Shown here piece after piece: positions 53,914-61,981 of a stretch of DNA of 64,000 nt. The notes below the pieces were generated by a model, which did not search any database, had not been told where the DNA came from, and saw only the letters and a list, made by a program, of their open reading frames with translations. Positions within the stretch are counted from its first letter, which is position 1. Every line of letters starts with the position of its first letter. This DNA comes from DATARH01 sp035550515 (lineage in GTDB: Bacteria > Pseudomonadota > Alphaproteobacteria > ATCC43930 > CGMCC-115725), in NCBI GenBank assembly GCA_035550515.1, contig DASZOZ010000055.1:54736-118735 (forward strand), read 5' to 3'. Position numbers and translations under genes: made by a program.

Positions 53914-54074
53914 ATTACAGTCCTCGATCTCGACAGATGGATTCGGTGCGGGAAAACTCTGTGTCGAGGTCGAACGGTACGCTCGTCGGCCCCAGGAGGG
54001 CGACTATAATAGTCGTCCCCATGGCGTGCCAGCTCCCCGGCCTTTGGCGCCGGAAGACCGGCAGCCTTGCCCGG

Positions 54075-54452
54075 TTAGCCGTTCGACCTACGGGCCGAGG
54101 ATCGAGGGACTGGGGGATCGACTCCGCGATCGAGCGAGCTGCTCGACTCGCTCCAGATCGGGGTTTTGACACGGGTCCCGACGCCGAGACCGAACCCGGG
54201 CGACCATAGTGCCGGGAGCGCCGTTGTGGAACATGCAAGGCAGCAGCCTGCACTATGGTGGCAGCATGGCTGGCCCGAGTGCCTGGTGTGTGGGCAGTCT
54301 TTGTCAGAAGCCTTCGTGGCGGTATACGCTGTCGTCACCGCCATAGATCCGGGGCGTGCGACTTCGACGGCGCCGGTCATGGCAAAGCTCTGGACTGCCG
54401 ACGCGGTGAGCGTCGCTGTCAAGAACATGACCATGACGAGGAATCGCCGCAT
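54075..54452 (-). CDS. Putative secreted Cys/His-rich small protein
   Basis: A 125-residue frame with a signal peptide (FLVMVMFLTATLTASAVQSFAM) followed by a Cys/His-rich segment (CPHTRHSGQPCCHHSAGCCLAC), which is a plausible metal site; the C-terminal half is low in complexity. GGAG lies 5 bases before ATG 54452 on the minus strand, and an FNR-like box is about 107 bases upstream. A plus-strand frame overlaps it but has no signal or family. Confidence 0.5.
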   Translation of the reverse strand: MRRFLVMVMFLTATLTASAVQSFAMTGAVEVARPGSMAVTTAYTATKASDKDCPHTRHSGQPCCHHSAGCCLACSTTALPALWSPGFGLGVGTRVKTPIWSESSSSLDRGVDPPVPRSSARRSNG

Positions 54453-54558
54453 GCACACTCCGTTTAGCCGTCGGGCGCCCAAGCGGCAAAGTCCAACGGG
54501 TTATTGATATCAGGTCCCATCCATGGCTCAAAATAAGGGTGCGTAGGGGAAAGGCGCC

Positions 54559-54572
54559 TTGACTCAGATCAA
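54559..54572. promoter_or_regulatory. FNR/FixK-like box (best palindrome)
   Basis: TTGAC-TCAG-ATCAA on the plus strand, TTGAT-CTGA-GTCAA on the minus strand, the closest match to the classical FNR/FixK consensus in the island. It lies between the divergent Cys/His-rich gene and the second NifX-like gene. A degraded second copy (TTGAT-CGAG-TATAA) is at 54670-54683. Confidence 0.65.
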
Positions 54573-54742
54573 TGCCTGCTGTGCTTCCGCGAAACGACAA
54601 AGCGAGGACGCTCAGGGCAGCGGGGGCGAAACACGTCAGAAATTCGGTGGCAATGCGACGGGAAAAAGTTTGATCGAGTATAAAGTTCGATGCCTCGGTC
54701 GCGCGCTAGATTTATGAATTGGCGGTCCTAAGCGAGACCCTG

Positions 54743-55090
54743 ATGGCCAGTTCCAGTTCTATGCCCCTCCCATCCGTCGGTCGGATTGCCATCATTGTCA
54801 CGAGATCGAGAGCGGGACCCGTCCTGTGTCCCTTCTTTGGCAAATGTGATGGGGTATGGACCATCGAGTCTGGAACGGATGCCGTTGAATTTCATGGCAA
54901 CCCTAAGCGGACGTCCGATGCCTTATGCGATCTGATCTTGGCCATACGTCCGACCCGGTTGATCTGTAGCTTCATCGGAAGGAAAGAGAAACAGCGGCTA
55001 AGCGATGCCGGAATCGATGTTCGCCTCGGGTCGTGCGCTTGTCCGATAGATGAGCTCGTAAGCGGCTTCGAAAAACTGGTAGCCGCGTAG
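54743..55090 (+). CDS. NifX/NifB-C-terminal-like protein, copy 2
   Basis: A 115-residue paralogue of the protein at 46662 with the same motifs: VLCPFFGKCDG, a central RLICSFIGRKEKQRL in place of RLVLGFIAEPAARKL, and the end VRLGSCACPIDEL. ATG 54743 is chosen because the distance to the upstream TTGATCGA element (73 bases) then matches copy 1 (77 bases); TTG 54719 is a longer option. Function unknown; no nitrogenase gene is present. Confidence 0.72.
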   Translation: MASSSSMPLPSVGRIAIIVTRSRAGPVLCPFFGKCDGVWTIESGTDAVEFHGNPKRTSDALCDLILAIRPTRLICSFIGRKEKQRLSDAGIDVRLGSCACPIDELVSGFEKLVAA

Positions 55091-55395
55091 CTGAGAAGAC
55101 CGGCTCGGCACGCAGCCGACAGTCGCGAGTTGCCTATTTTGCAACCACGTCTTTAACCCGGATCAAAGATTTCAGCCTGATTGCTGCCGCAAAATATGAT
55201 GTCCTCGCCTGCCGCTCATGGTGCCGATCGAAAGGATCGGTCCGAATGGGAGACGGTCGTATGCGTGTGTGGTTGGAAGGTCCTCAGATGGAAAAGGCGG
55301 CCATCATACGTGTGAGCGCAACAAAATAGGGTCAACGGGGCAACGGCAAGGATTACGCCCACGAACCTTGATCCCACCAGGGCCGGAGATCGATC
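55091..55395. other. Interval after the second NifX-like gene
   Basis: 305 bases containing the FNR-like box at 55153. There is no intact gene downstream that it obviously serves, because the next frame is a decayed methyltransferase. Confidence 0.45.
55153..55166. promoter_or_regulatory. FNR/FixK-like box after the second NifX-like gene
   Basis: TTAAC-CCGG-ATCAA within TTTAACCCGGATCAAAGATT, starting 63 bases after the preceding stop codon, the same distance as after copy 1. Confidence 0.6.
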
Positions 55396-55662
55396 GTGTA
55401 TGACAACGCTCCTGCCTGCCGGATCTGGTTTCTGGTGCTGCGCCATTCGCTGACGTTAACGGACGTATATCCGGATGTCCGGCGCCGGCAGTGTGCCGGG
55501 CTCGCCTTGGTGATGTTCGGCTTCTTGGTGGAGTGGTCGACTGTACTGACGCTCTCGGTGTTTCCAGTTCTTACAGACGAGTCCGCAGCTTTGAACAGCG
55601 TGCCTGCGCTGCGCCGGAGCGAACGAATTTTAGCGAACATACATTTTGGGAGGCGGCCCTGA
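55396..55662 (+). pseudogene. Remnant of an ICMT-type methyltransferase
   Basis: The frame contains RHSLTLTDVYPDVRRRQCAGL and LVMFGFLVEWSTVLTLSVFPVL. This is recognisable as the SAM-site region of the ICMT/PEMT family (compare YSLVRHPQYTGL and HWPTIFSVTLFPL in the intact gene at 44475), but the key RHPQY is RRRQC, and both the upstream helices and the C-terminal EE motif are missing. The end of the frame is unrelated. Confidence 0.65.
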
Positions 55663-56571
55663 GTGTCGCCTGGCCGGTCGGCGATGAAGTTATCGGATCT
55701 TCGATACGCTGCGGCCGCGGCTGATATCGGAAACTTCACACGGGCCGCGAAGGCACTTGGTCTCCACTCCTCGACATTGAGTCGCCGGGTGGGCCACTTC
55801 GAAGACGAGCTTGGCATACCGCTTTTCGAGCGAGGCCATGCAGGGGTGCGCCTGACTGCGGGTGGGGAGGCCGTGATGGTCCATGTCCGCCGCGCGCTCG
55901 CCGAACTCGACGCCATCAGCAATGCAGGGCGGCAAACCGGAAGCGGCGGCGCCGGGGAGGTCCGACTCGGTATTCGCATGCCGCCGGTCGGAGAGCCGGT
56001 TAGGAGCCTGCTGCTGGATTGGCGCAAAAGTCACCCCGACATTGGGTTGACCCTGACAGAGTTGAACGATGGCGACCTGCCGATGCTGCTTGAGCAGCGG
56101 CAAGTCGATGTGGCGTTGATTCCCGGTTACATGATGTGGCCGCACGCGGCCGGGATAACCCTCTATAACGAGCGGATCATGGTGGCGGTGCCGGATGAGC
56201 ATGCGCTCATCAAGCGTCAGACGGTGCGATGGCGTCACATCGCGGCGGAAACCTTTCTGGTGCAGGGTTGGGGCGATAATCAGGCACAGCGAGCCTTCTA
56301 CACATCGCTGGTCGGTTCGACAGCTAAGTTTCAGGCTCACGACAGCAGCAAGCAAAGCATACTGGCTCTCGTGGGAGCGGGATACGGCATTACATTGGCG
56401 ACGCGAAGCCAAGCAGAGGCAAGCTTTCCGGGCGTCGTCTTCTGTCCCGTGCGCGAGTCGAATGCCTCGGTACATGTCGATTTGGTATGGATGCCCGAGA
56501 TCGAGGAGCCGGCGATCGGCCGCTTCGTTGCATTCATGCGCGATGCTGCACGGTTAAGAGGTTTTATCTGA
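55663..56571 (+). CDS. LysR family transcriptional regulator
   Basis: A protein of 302 residues (from GTG 55663) or 295 (from ATG 55684). N-terminal winged HTH: LRYAAAAADIGNFTRAAKALGLHSSTLSRRVGHFEDELG in the usual register (two adjoining motifs), followed by GIPLFER and the periplasmic-binding-like effector domain from about residue 95. It is convergent with the conjugation operon and overlaps the DUF2274 gene by 18 bases. LysR genes are often found at this end of trb operons, so control of transfer is plausible but not shown. Confidence 0.9.
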   Translation: MSPGRSAMKLSDLRYAAAAADIGNFTRAAKALGLHSSTLSRRVGHFEDELGIPLFERGHAGVRLTAGGEAVMVHVRRALAELDAISNAGRQTGSGGAGEVRLGIRMPPVGEPVRSLLLDWRKSHPDIGLTLTELNDGDLPMLLEQRQVDVALIPGYMMWPHAAGITLYNERIMVAVPDEHALIKRQTVRWRHIAAETFLVQGWGDNQAQRAFYTSLVGSTAKFQAHDSSKQSILALVGAGYGITLATRSQAEASFPGVVFCPVRESNASVHVDLVWMPEIEEPAIGRFVAFMRDAARLRGFI

Positions 56572-56793
56572 ACGAGGATCGGTCCGTTTCTGCTTTGCGA
56601 AAGCCCGATCGGTCGCCATGAAGCGCGCAAGCATTGGGCCGATGAGTTTCGTCGGTTCAACAGCGGGTTGGCCCGTCTGACGCGCGAGAACTTCGGCATA
56701 GGAAACGAGATTACGATGAACGGCGGCGGAGAGTTCGACCGTGACCTTGACGGGCCGGTCATCCTCTAGTGTTCCGAGTTTTAGCTTGTGCAT
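56554..56793 (-). CDS. DUF2274 protein, end of the trb operon
   Basis: A 79-residue protein: KLKLGTLEDDRPVKVTVEL, then AAVHRNLVSYAEVLARQTG, PTKLIGPMLARFMATDRAF. This is the DUF2274 pattern, regularly encoded after trbI in Rhizobiales conjugation operons. GAGGA sits 8 bases before ATG 56793; ATG 56808 overlaps the trbI stop and is an alternative. Function unknown. Confidence 0.82.
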   Translation of the reverse strand: MHKLKLGTLEDDRPVKVTVELSAAVHRNLVSYAEVLARQTGQPAVEPTKLIGPMLARFMATDRAFAKQKRTDPRSDKTS

Positions 56794-56804
56794 GATTGTA
56801 GTCC

Positions 56805-57983
56805 TCATTGGACGTAGCGCTCTAAGACCAAGTCGTGGGTAACCAGCACGCGCACTGGGAAGCCAGGTCGGATCGTGATTGTCGGCTGGATGTTGAGTGA
56901 GCGGCTGACGACCTGCTGCCCGGTCTGATTGATGCTCTGCGACGTGCCTTGCTGGATGGCTTCTGCGAGCGAGCCATTGTTGTTGCCGCTCATGCCGACT
57001 TCCGTTCCTACGCTGAGAACAGTCGAGAGGACTGCCGCCTTGAACAGCATGCCCCAATGATTGTCGACCTCGTCCTCGAGCCCGGCATAGCCTTCGGTGT
57101 CCGCGCCGGGCTGGCGCTCCAGCACGATTGATCGGCCGTTCGGCATGATGAGCCGGTTCCAGACGAGCAAGGCACGCGACTGGCCAAACGCGATCTGAGC
57201 ATCGTACTGGCCAACGAGGCGTGAGCCCTGCGGGATCAGCAGGATCTTGCCCGTCGGACTGTCGTAGACGTCCTCGGTCACTTGGGCGGTCACTTGGCCC
57301 GGCAGATCGGAGCGCAAGCCGGTGATCAAGGACGCCGGGATCACGGCGCCGGCCTGCAGCACGTAAGGGCTCGCCGGTGGCTGGACACGGTCGGGACTGG
57401 TGGTACGGCGATCGATGTTGCCGTTGAGGAAGGCGAGCTTGTGATCCTGCGACGTGACGTCGGATGACGCGTTCGCTGACGTCGGCGTCGGTTGTCCGGC
57501 GGTCGGTGAAGGCGGCGTCGCCACGGTCGGAGCGACGACATTTGTGGTGGCGAACAGATGGCTGGTGCGTGCGGCCTCCATCTCCTGGGCGAGCCGCTGC
57601 TCCTCCGGGCTTGGCCCGGGCATGGGCATGCCTGGCGCCGGCGCCCCGGCATTCAGGATCGGCTTGCCGAGATCGCCGGGCAACGGCGGTCCGAGCTGCG
57701 GAACCGGCTTCGGCAGGCCGGTATAGTCGCGCGGCAGATTCGCCAGCCCGTCCGGCGTGTTGCGGTTGTTCGTGTTGAAGAGCTCGGTGCCCGTCGTCTT
57801 CTGCTGCGGCTTTAGGGCGAACAGCAACGCGCCTCCAATACCGATCGCCGCCGCCGCGCCCACCCCCAACAAGACTTTGCGGGATAGCCGCGTCACCGGC
57901 GGCCGCCGTGCGCGCAATCGCATCTCACCGGCCGGACGCGCAGCCTCACCCGGCCCTTCCTGTTCCCGGGCCTCGTCCGTCAC
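56805..57983 (-). CDS. trbI: TrbI (VirB10-like) conjugation protein
   Basis: A 392-residue inner-membrane-anchored protein spanning the periplasm. Cytoplasmic N-terminus, membrane helix at about 36-57, a Pro-rich linker with VPQLGPPLPG, then the VirB10-type C-terminal domain (VLQAGAVIPASLITGLRSDLPG, DSPTGKILLIPQGSRLVGQYD, GYAGLEDEVDNHWG). GTG 57983 overlaps the trbG stop, which decides the start. Confidence 0.93.
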   Translation of the reverse strand: MTDEAREQEGPGEAARPAGEMRLRARRPPVTRLSRKVLLGVGAAAAIGIGGALLFALKPQQKTTGTELFNTNNRNTPDGLANLPRDYTGLPKPVPQLGPPLPGDLGKPILNAGAPAPGMPMPGPSPEEQRLAQEMEAARTSHLFATTNVVAPTVATPPSPTAGQPTPTSANASSDVTSQDHKLAFLNGNIDRRTTSPDRVQPPASPYVLQAGAVIPASLITGLRSDLPGQVTAQVTEDVYDSPTGKILLIPQGSRLVGQYDAQIAFGQSRALLVWNRLIMPNGRSIVLERQPGADTEGYAGLEDEVDNHWGMLFKAAVLSTVLSVGTEVGMSGNNNGSLAEAIQQGTSQSINQTGQQVVSRSLNIQPTITIRPGFPVRVLVTHDLVLERYVQ

Positions 57984-58969
57984 GACCTCGGCCTCCCGTC
58001 GGTGCGGACGATGCGCACGACCTCTTGATGCTTGCCGCCGAGCTTCAACTCCGCCGCTGCGAACAGCCGGTCGACGATCATGTGATTGCCGCGAACGCGA
58101 TAATTCACGAGCTGGCCGTCGCCTTCCGCTCCGATGACCCACAGCGGGGGCAGCTCGCCTTGCGAGATGCCGGTCGGAAACTCAATGAACACCTGCCGTC
58201 CATCGTCGAAGGCGCGTAGCGGCCGCCAGGGCGGGTCGTCGCCCTCGATGCGGTAGCGAAAGTTGAGCGCGTTGAGGTCGACTCCGGTGGCGGCGGGCGT
58301 TGCGGCTTCCGCGGCTGCATTCTGCTGGCGCAGCGCGATGAGCTGGTCCTGCGCATAGGCCCACGAGACCGACGCCATGTAGGTCTTCTCGTCGGAATGC
58401 AGCTCGAGGTGATAGGTGCGGCGATCGGTATTGATGACGAGATTGGTGACCAGATCGGCTCGGGTCGGTTTCACCAGAATGTGGACGCGCTTGGCCGGCC
58501 CGACACCGCTCTCGGTGTCGCCGATAATCCAACGCACGGTATCTCCCGCCGCGACAGGCCCGGAGCCCGTCAATTGTTCACCTGGCTCCAGCGCGATGTC
58601 GGTGATCTCGCCCGGCGCGGCGTAGACTTGATAGAGCGCGCCGTCGGAAAAGGGATACACCTGGATCGCATTCACGTAGCCGGCTCGCGTTGGCTGAACG
58701 CGGGCCGCGCCGTTCGCCTGGTCGACGCGCGCATGGGGATCGGCAAGCTCCGGCGGTTGTTTCGTGTTGCCAGGAAGAGGCTTGAGTTGGCCCGGCAAGG
58801 GCAACAGCTTCGGCAACTCGACAATCTGCACGGGTTTCGGCGGATCGGCCTGCAGCACCGCCGGCTTCGGCGTATTGTCGTAGCTGATCTGTGGCGGTTT
58901 CCATGTGGTGGCGCATGCGCCAAGAGACAGAGAGGCAAGCAACAACGACGAGATCGCAAGCGGGCGCAT
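57980..58969 (-). CDS. trbG: TrbG (VirB9-like) conjugation protein
   Basis: A 329-residue protein with a lipoprotein-type signal (LLLASLSLGAC, lipobox Cys) and a VirB9/CagX domain: IQVYPFSDGALYQVYAAPGEITDI, TVRWIIGDTESG, RTYHLELHSDE, FIEFPTGI. It forms the outer part of the type IV secretion core complex with TrbI. Its ATG shares one base with the trbF stop. Confidence 0.93.
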   Translation of the reverse strand: MRPLAISSLLLASLSLGACATTWKPPQISYDNTPKPAVLQADPPKPVQIVELPKLLPLPGQLKPLPGNTKQPPELADPHARVDQANGAARVQPTRAGYVNAIQVYPFSDGALYQVYAAPGEITDIALEPGEQLTGSGPVAAGDTVRWIIGDTESGVGPAKRVHILVKPTRADLVTNLVINTDRRTYHLELHSDEKTYMASVSWAYAQDQLIALRQQNAAAEAATPAATGVDLNALNFRYRIEGDDPPWRPLRAFDDGRQVFIEFPTGISQGELPPLWVIGAEGDGQLVNYRVRGNHMIVDRLFAAAELKLGGKHQEVVRIVRTDGRPRS

Positions 58970-59649
58970 CAGCCGAGCTCCTTTGACCAATTGAGGGCAT
59001 GGACGTACACGCCGAGCGGGTTCTTCTTGAGCCGATCGGCGTCGGTCGGCGTCTGCAGGACGATGGTGAGGATGGCACTCCAGCGTTCGGTCGATGCGAG
59101 CGCGTCGTCGACGTAATGGCGCTCGATCCATTCGACGCGGAAACTGTTGTCGGAGGCGCGGATGACGCTCGCGACGTCGACGGAGACCTGGTTCTTGCCG
59201 ACCTTGGAAAACGGATCGTTGGTCCGCGCGTAGTCGTTGAGCGCCAGCGCGCCCTTGTCGGTGACATAGTTATAGGCGTCGAGCCAATTCTGACGCAGCA
59301 CCACGGGGTCAGCGGGAATGCCGCGCACCTCCTGGATGAAGCGCGCCAGATGCCACGCGATCTGCGGGTCGGTCGGCTGGTAATCCGCCGTGGCGGGCGC
59401 GATCGCCTGGGCCTGGCCGAGCTTGTCGACCTGCACCACCCACGGCGTGATGGTGCCGCGCGCCGATTGCCACACCAGACCGCCCGCGAGCCCGCCGCTG
59501 AGCGCGAGCGCACCGAAGAAGGCGAGACGCCAGTTCTTCGCTTGGACGCGGGCGGAGCCGATGCGTTCGTCCCAGACCTGGCCGGCACGCTGATACGGCG
59601 TCTCGGCATCGGGCGTCTTGCCGTACCGCACGGTCGATCGTCGGAACAT
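58969..59649 (-). CDS. trbF: TrbF (VirB8-like) conjugation protein
   Basis: A 226-residue protein: cytoplasmic N-terminus, membrane helix at about 41-60 (RLAFFGALALSGGLAGGLVW), then the VirB8-type periplasmic domain (TPWVVQVDKLGQ, WLDAYNYVTDKG, VEWIERHYVDDAL). It nucleates assembly of the secretion channel. Confidence 0.93.
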   Translation of the reverse strand: MFRRSTVRYGKTPDAETPYQRAGQVWDERIGSARVQAKNWRLAFFGALALSGGLAGGLVWQSARGTITPWVVQVDKLGQAQAIAPATADYQPTDPQIAWHLARFIQEVRGIPADPVVLRQNWLDAYNYVTDKGALALNDYARTNDPFSKVGKNQVSVDVASVIRASDNSFRVEWIERHYVDDALASTERWSAILTIVLQTPTDADRLKKNPLGVYVHALNWSKELG

Positions 59650-59652
59650 GGA

Positions 59653-60918
59653 CTATTCCCCCTCGGAAAGATCGACCTGGTGCCCGCCGCTTGGCCGGTC
59701 GCCGGAGCGGATTGCGGGGTCGGCGGCGCTGACGCCGCGATTGATGGTCTGGCCGCGCTTCATGCGCTGCGCCCAGGCAGGCGGACTGTTCGAAGAGGCG
59801 GACGCGCCGCTTGTCCCTGATGCTGGGCGGGCGTTGCCGCGCATCACCGCGCGCTCACCCGAAGCGAAGCTTTCTTGCAAGCTGGCAGCCGCGCGGCGCA
59901 GCGGGCTCATGGCGACCGAGCCGGCGGCCTGCGCCACGCCCGCCGCTCCGCCGGCCCGATAGGCCGCGCTGGCGCCGCCGGCGACAGCAGCCCCCGCGCG
60001 CGCCGTCCCGGCAATCGCGCCACCGGCCGCGGCGAGTCCGCCGGCGGTTGCCGCAATACCGGCCGCGCCGATTCCGGCCGCAGCCAATCCTGTGCCGACG
60101 GCGGCGCCAGCCCCGAGCTGCGGTCCGCCGGCGATCAGGCCATTGGCGATTCCGGGACCGAAGATCGTGAGTCCGAGCAGCGACAGCGCCGCGAGGATCA
60201 GGGTCAGCGCATCGGAGATGGTAGGCGGATTGTTGAAGCCCGCGGTGAACTGATTGAAGATCGTGGAGCCGATGCCGATGATGACGGCGAGCACGAGGAT
60301 CTTGATCCCGCTCGACACGACATTGCCGAGTACCCGCTCGGCCAGAAATGCGGTGCGGCCGAACAATCCGAATGGCACGAGCACGAAGCCCGCCAAGGTT
60401 GTCAGCTTGAACTCGATCAGGCTCACGAAAAGCTGGATCGCCATCACGAAGAAACTGATGACGACGATCAGCCACGCGACCAGCAGGATGATGATCTGAA
60501 CCAGGTTGGCGAAGACGCTGGTGAAGCCCATCATGCCGGAGATGGCGGTGAGTATCGGTTTACCCGCGTCGATACCGACTTCGGCGATCTTGCCCGGCTG
60601 CAGGAGCTGCGCCGCGCTCATGGTGCCGCCGCCCGCTTTGATGCCGAGGCCAGCGAAGCTGTTGTAGATGATCTGCGCGAGGTTGTTGTAGTTGCCGATG
60701 ATGAAAGCGAAGAGCCCGATATAGAGGGTCTTCTTGATCAGGCGCGCGAGCACGTCCTCGTCGGGCGCCATCGCCCAGAACAGACCTGCCAGCGTGATGT
60801 CGATGGCGATGAGGACGCTGGCGAGCCAGCGCACATCGCCCTGCACCAAGCCAAAGCCGGAATCGATGTACTGGGTGAAGGTGCCCAGAAAATTGTCGAT
60901 GACGCCCGTGCCGCCCAT
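59653..60918 (-). CDS. trbL: TrbL (VirB6-like) conjugation protein
   Basis: A 421-residue polytopic membrane protein with five to six helices in the first 260 residues (for example FVSLIEFKLTTLAGFVLVPFG and ALTLILAALSLLGLTIFGPG), then an Ala/Gly-rich region and a charged Ser/Gly/Pro tail, the usual TrbL layout. ATG 60918 is the first Met before the family sequence. Confidence 0.92.
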   Translation of the reverse strand: MGGTGVIDNFLGTFTQYIDSGFGLVQGDVRWLASVLIAIDITLAGLFWAMAPDEDVLARLIKKTLYIGLFAFIIGNYNNLAQIIYNSFAGLGIKAGGGTMSAAQLLQPGKIAEVGIDAGKPILTAISGMMGFTSVFANLVQIIILLVAWLIVVISFFVMAIQLFVSLIEFKLTTLAGFVLVPFGLFGRTAFLAERVLGNVVSSGIKILVLAVIIGIGSTIFNQFTAGFNNPPTISDALTLILAALSLLGLTIFGPGIANGLIAGGPQLGAGAAVGTGLAAAGIGAAGIAATAGGLAAAGGAIAGTARAGAAVAGGASAAYRAGGAAGVAQAAGSVAMSPLRRAAASLQESFASGERAVMRGNARPASGTSGASASSNSPPAWAQRMKRGQTINRGVSAADPAIRSGDRPSGGHQVDLSEGE

Positions 60919-60923
60919 GGTGC

Positions 60924-61235
60924 TTACCTGCCCGGACCTTTGGCCGCCGGCGCGGGGGTGGGCGCGGATGCAGGGGGATAGGTAAAGAAGCGGCGGCGGC
61001 TTTCGGCCCAGGCTGCCTCGCAAGCAGGATCGTCCTTGGCCTGGTCGGCGATGAGCTGGCACCGCTTGAGTTCTTCAGCGAGCGGATCCGGCGATGTCGG
61101 TGCATCCGCGGAGCGCGGCTCGATGCGCCGCGGCGGGGTGCGGAAGTGCAACGCGGCGGCGACGATTGCGATGGCGACAACCGCGAAGCCAAGGGCGCGC
61201 GCGACGGCAGGCAGATTGAGGAGCCGACCGCGCAT
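60924..61235 (-). CDS. trbK: TrbK-alt-like putative entry exclusion protein
   Basis: A 103-residue protein with one N-terminal membrane helix (ALGFAVVAIAIVAAALHF) and a short periplasmic domain with two Cys (KRCQLIADQAKDDPACEAAWAESRRRFF in adjoining motifs). It sits between trbJ and trbL, the position of TrbK, which blocks entry of a second identical element. Its start overlaps the trbJ stop by one base. Confidence 0.82.
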   Translation of the reverse strand: MRGRLLNLPAVARALGFAVVAIAIVAAALHFRTPPRRIEPRSADAPTSPDPLAEELKRCQLIADQAKDDPACEAAWAESRRRFFTYPPASAPTPAPAAKGPGR

Positions 61236-61981
61236 TAGTGGAACATCTGCGCGGAGCCGGGCTGATAGCCTGCGCCGTAGTTGAGGAAGTTGGTGGTCTG
61301 CGCTTGCGCCTGAGCCTGCGTCTCAAGCGTCCGCGCGGCGTCGAGGCTCTGGGCGCGTGCGATCGACGCCATCAGAGCGGTGAGATCGGCGAGCTGCGTG
61401 GTCTGAAGGGCGACGAGTTGGTTGCCCGACTGTGCGGCCTGAAGCGCGCCGGTCGCCGACTGGCTCGAAGAGACCAGCGCGTTGATCTGAGTGCGCGTGT
61501 TGTTGAGATTGGTGACGACGCCAGCCTGAACACGCATCGTGTCCTGGAAGCCGGCGAGCGCGTTCTGCCACCGAGTCTGTGCGCCGGCGAGAAGTTGCTG
61601 CGACGACGTCCCGCTCGAATAGGCCTGCGGATAAGTCTGCGTGAACGCCTGATCGATGGTCGAGACGCTGTAAGCGATGCGCTGCGCTTGCGCGAGGAGC
61701 TGCTGGGTCTGGGTGATCTGCTGCTGAAGCTGCGTGAGCGACGAGTACGGCAGGCTGGCGAGATTGCGCGCCTGGTTGATCAGCGACGTCGCCTGGTTCT
61801 CCAGCATCTGGATTTCATTGTTGACCTGCTGAAGCTCGCGCGCTGCGGTCAGGATGTTCTGCGCGTAGTTGGTCGGATCGAACACGATCCACTGCGCGCG
61901 CGCCGGACCGCTGGCTACGGTCGACATGGTGAGAGCGGCGGCGCCGGCGATCAGCAAGGCGCGCAAACGGTGACGGATCAT
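61235..61981 (-). CDS. trbJ: TrbJ (VirB5-like) conjugation protein
   Basis: A 248-residue secreted protein. Signal peptide ends ...SGPARAQ; the mature part is a long Gln/Ala-rich helical protein (NILTAARELQQVNNEIQML, TQLQQQITQTQQLLAQAQ) typical of VirB5/TrbJ minor pilus proteins. ATG 61981 overlaps the trbE stop by four bases. Confidence 0.92.
   Translation of the reverse strand: MIRHRLRALLIAGAAALTMSTVASGPARAQWIVFDPTNYAQNILTAARELQQVNNEIQMLENQATSLINQARNLASLPYSSLTQLQQQITQTQQLLAQAQRIAYSVSTIDQAFTQTYPQAYSSGTSSQQLLAGAQTRWQNALAGFQDTMRVQAGVVTNLNNTRTQINALVSSSQSATGALQAAQSGNQLVALQTTQLADLTALMASIARAQSLDAARTLETQAQAQAQTTNFLNYGAGYQPGSAQMFH

Noticed and set aside
46662..55090. Nitrogen fixation genes
   Set aside because: The NifX-like fold occurs in many non-nitrogenase proteins; no nifHDK, nifE, nifN or full nifB is in the window.
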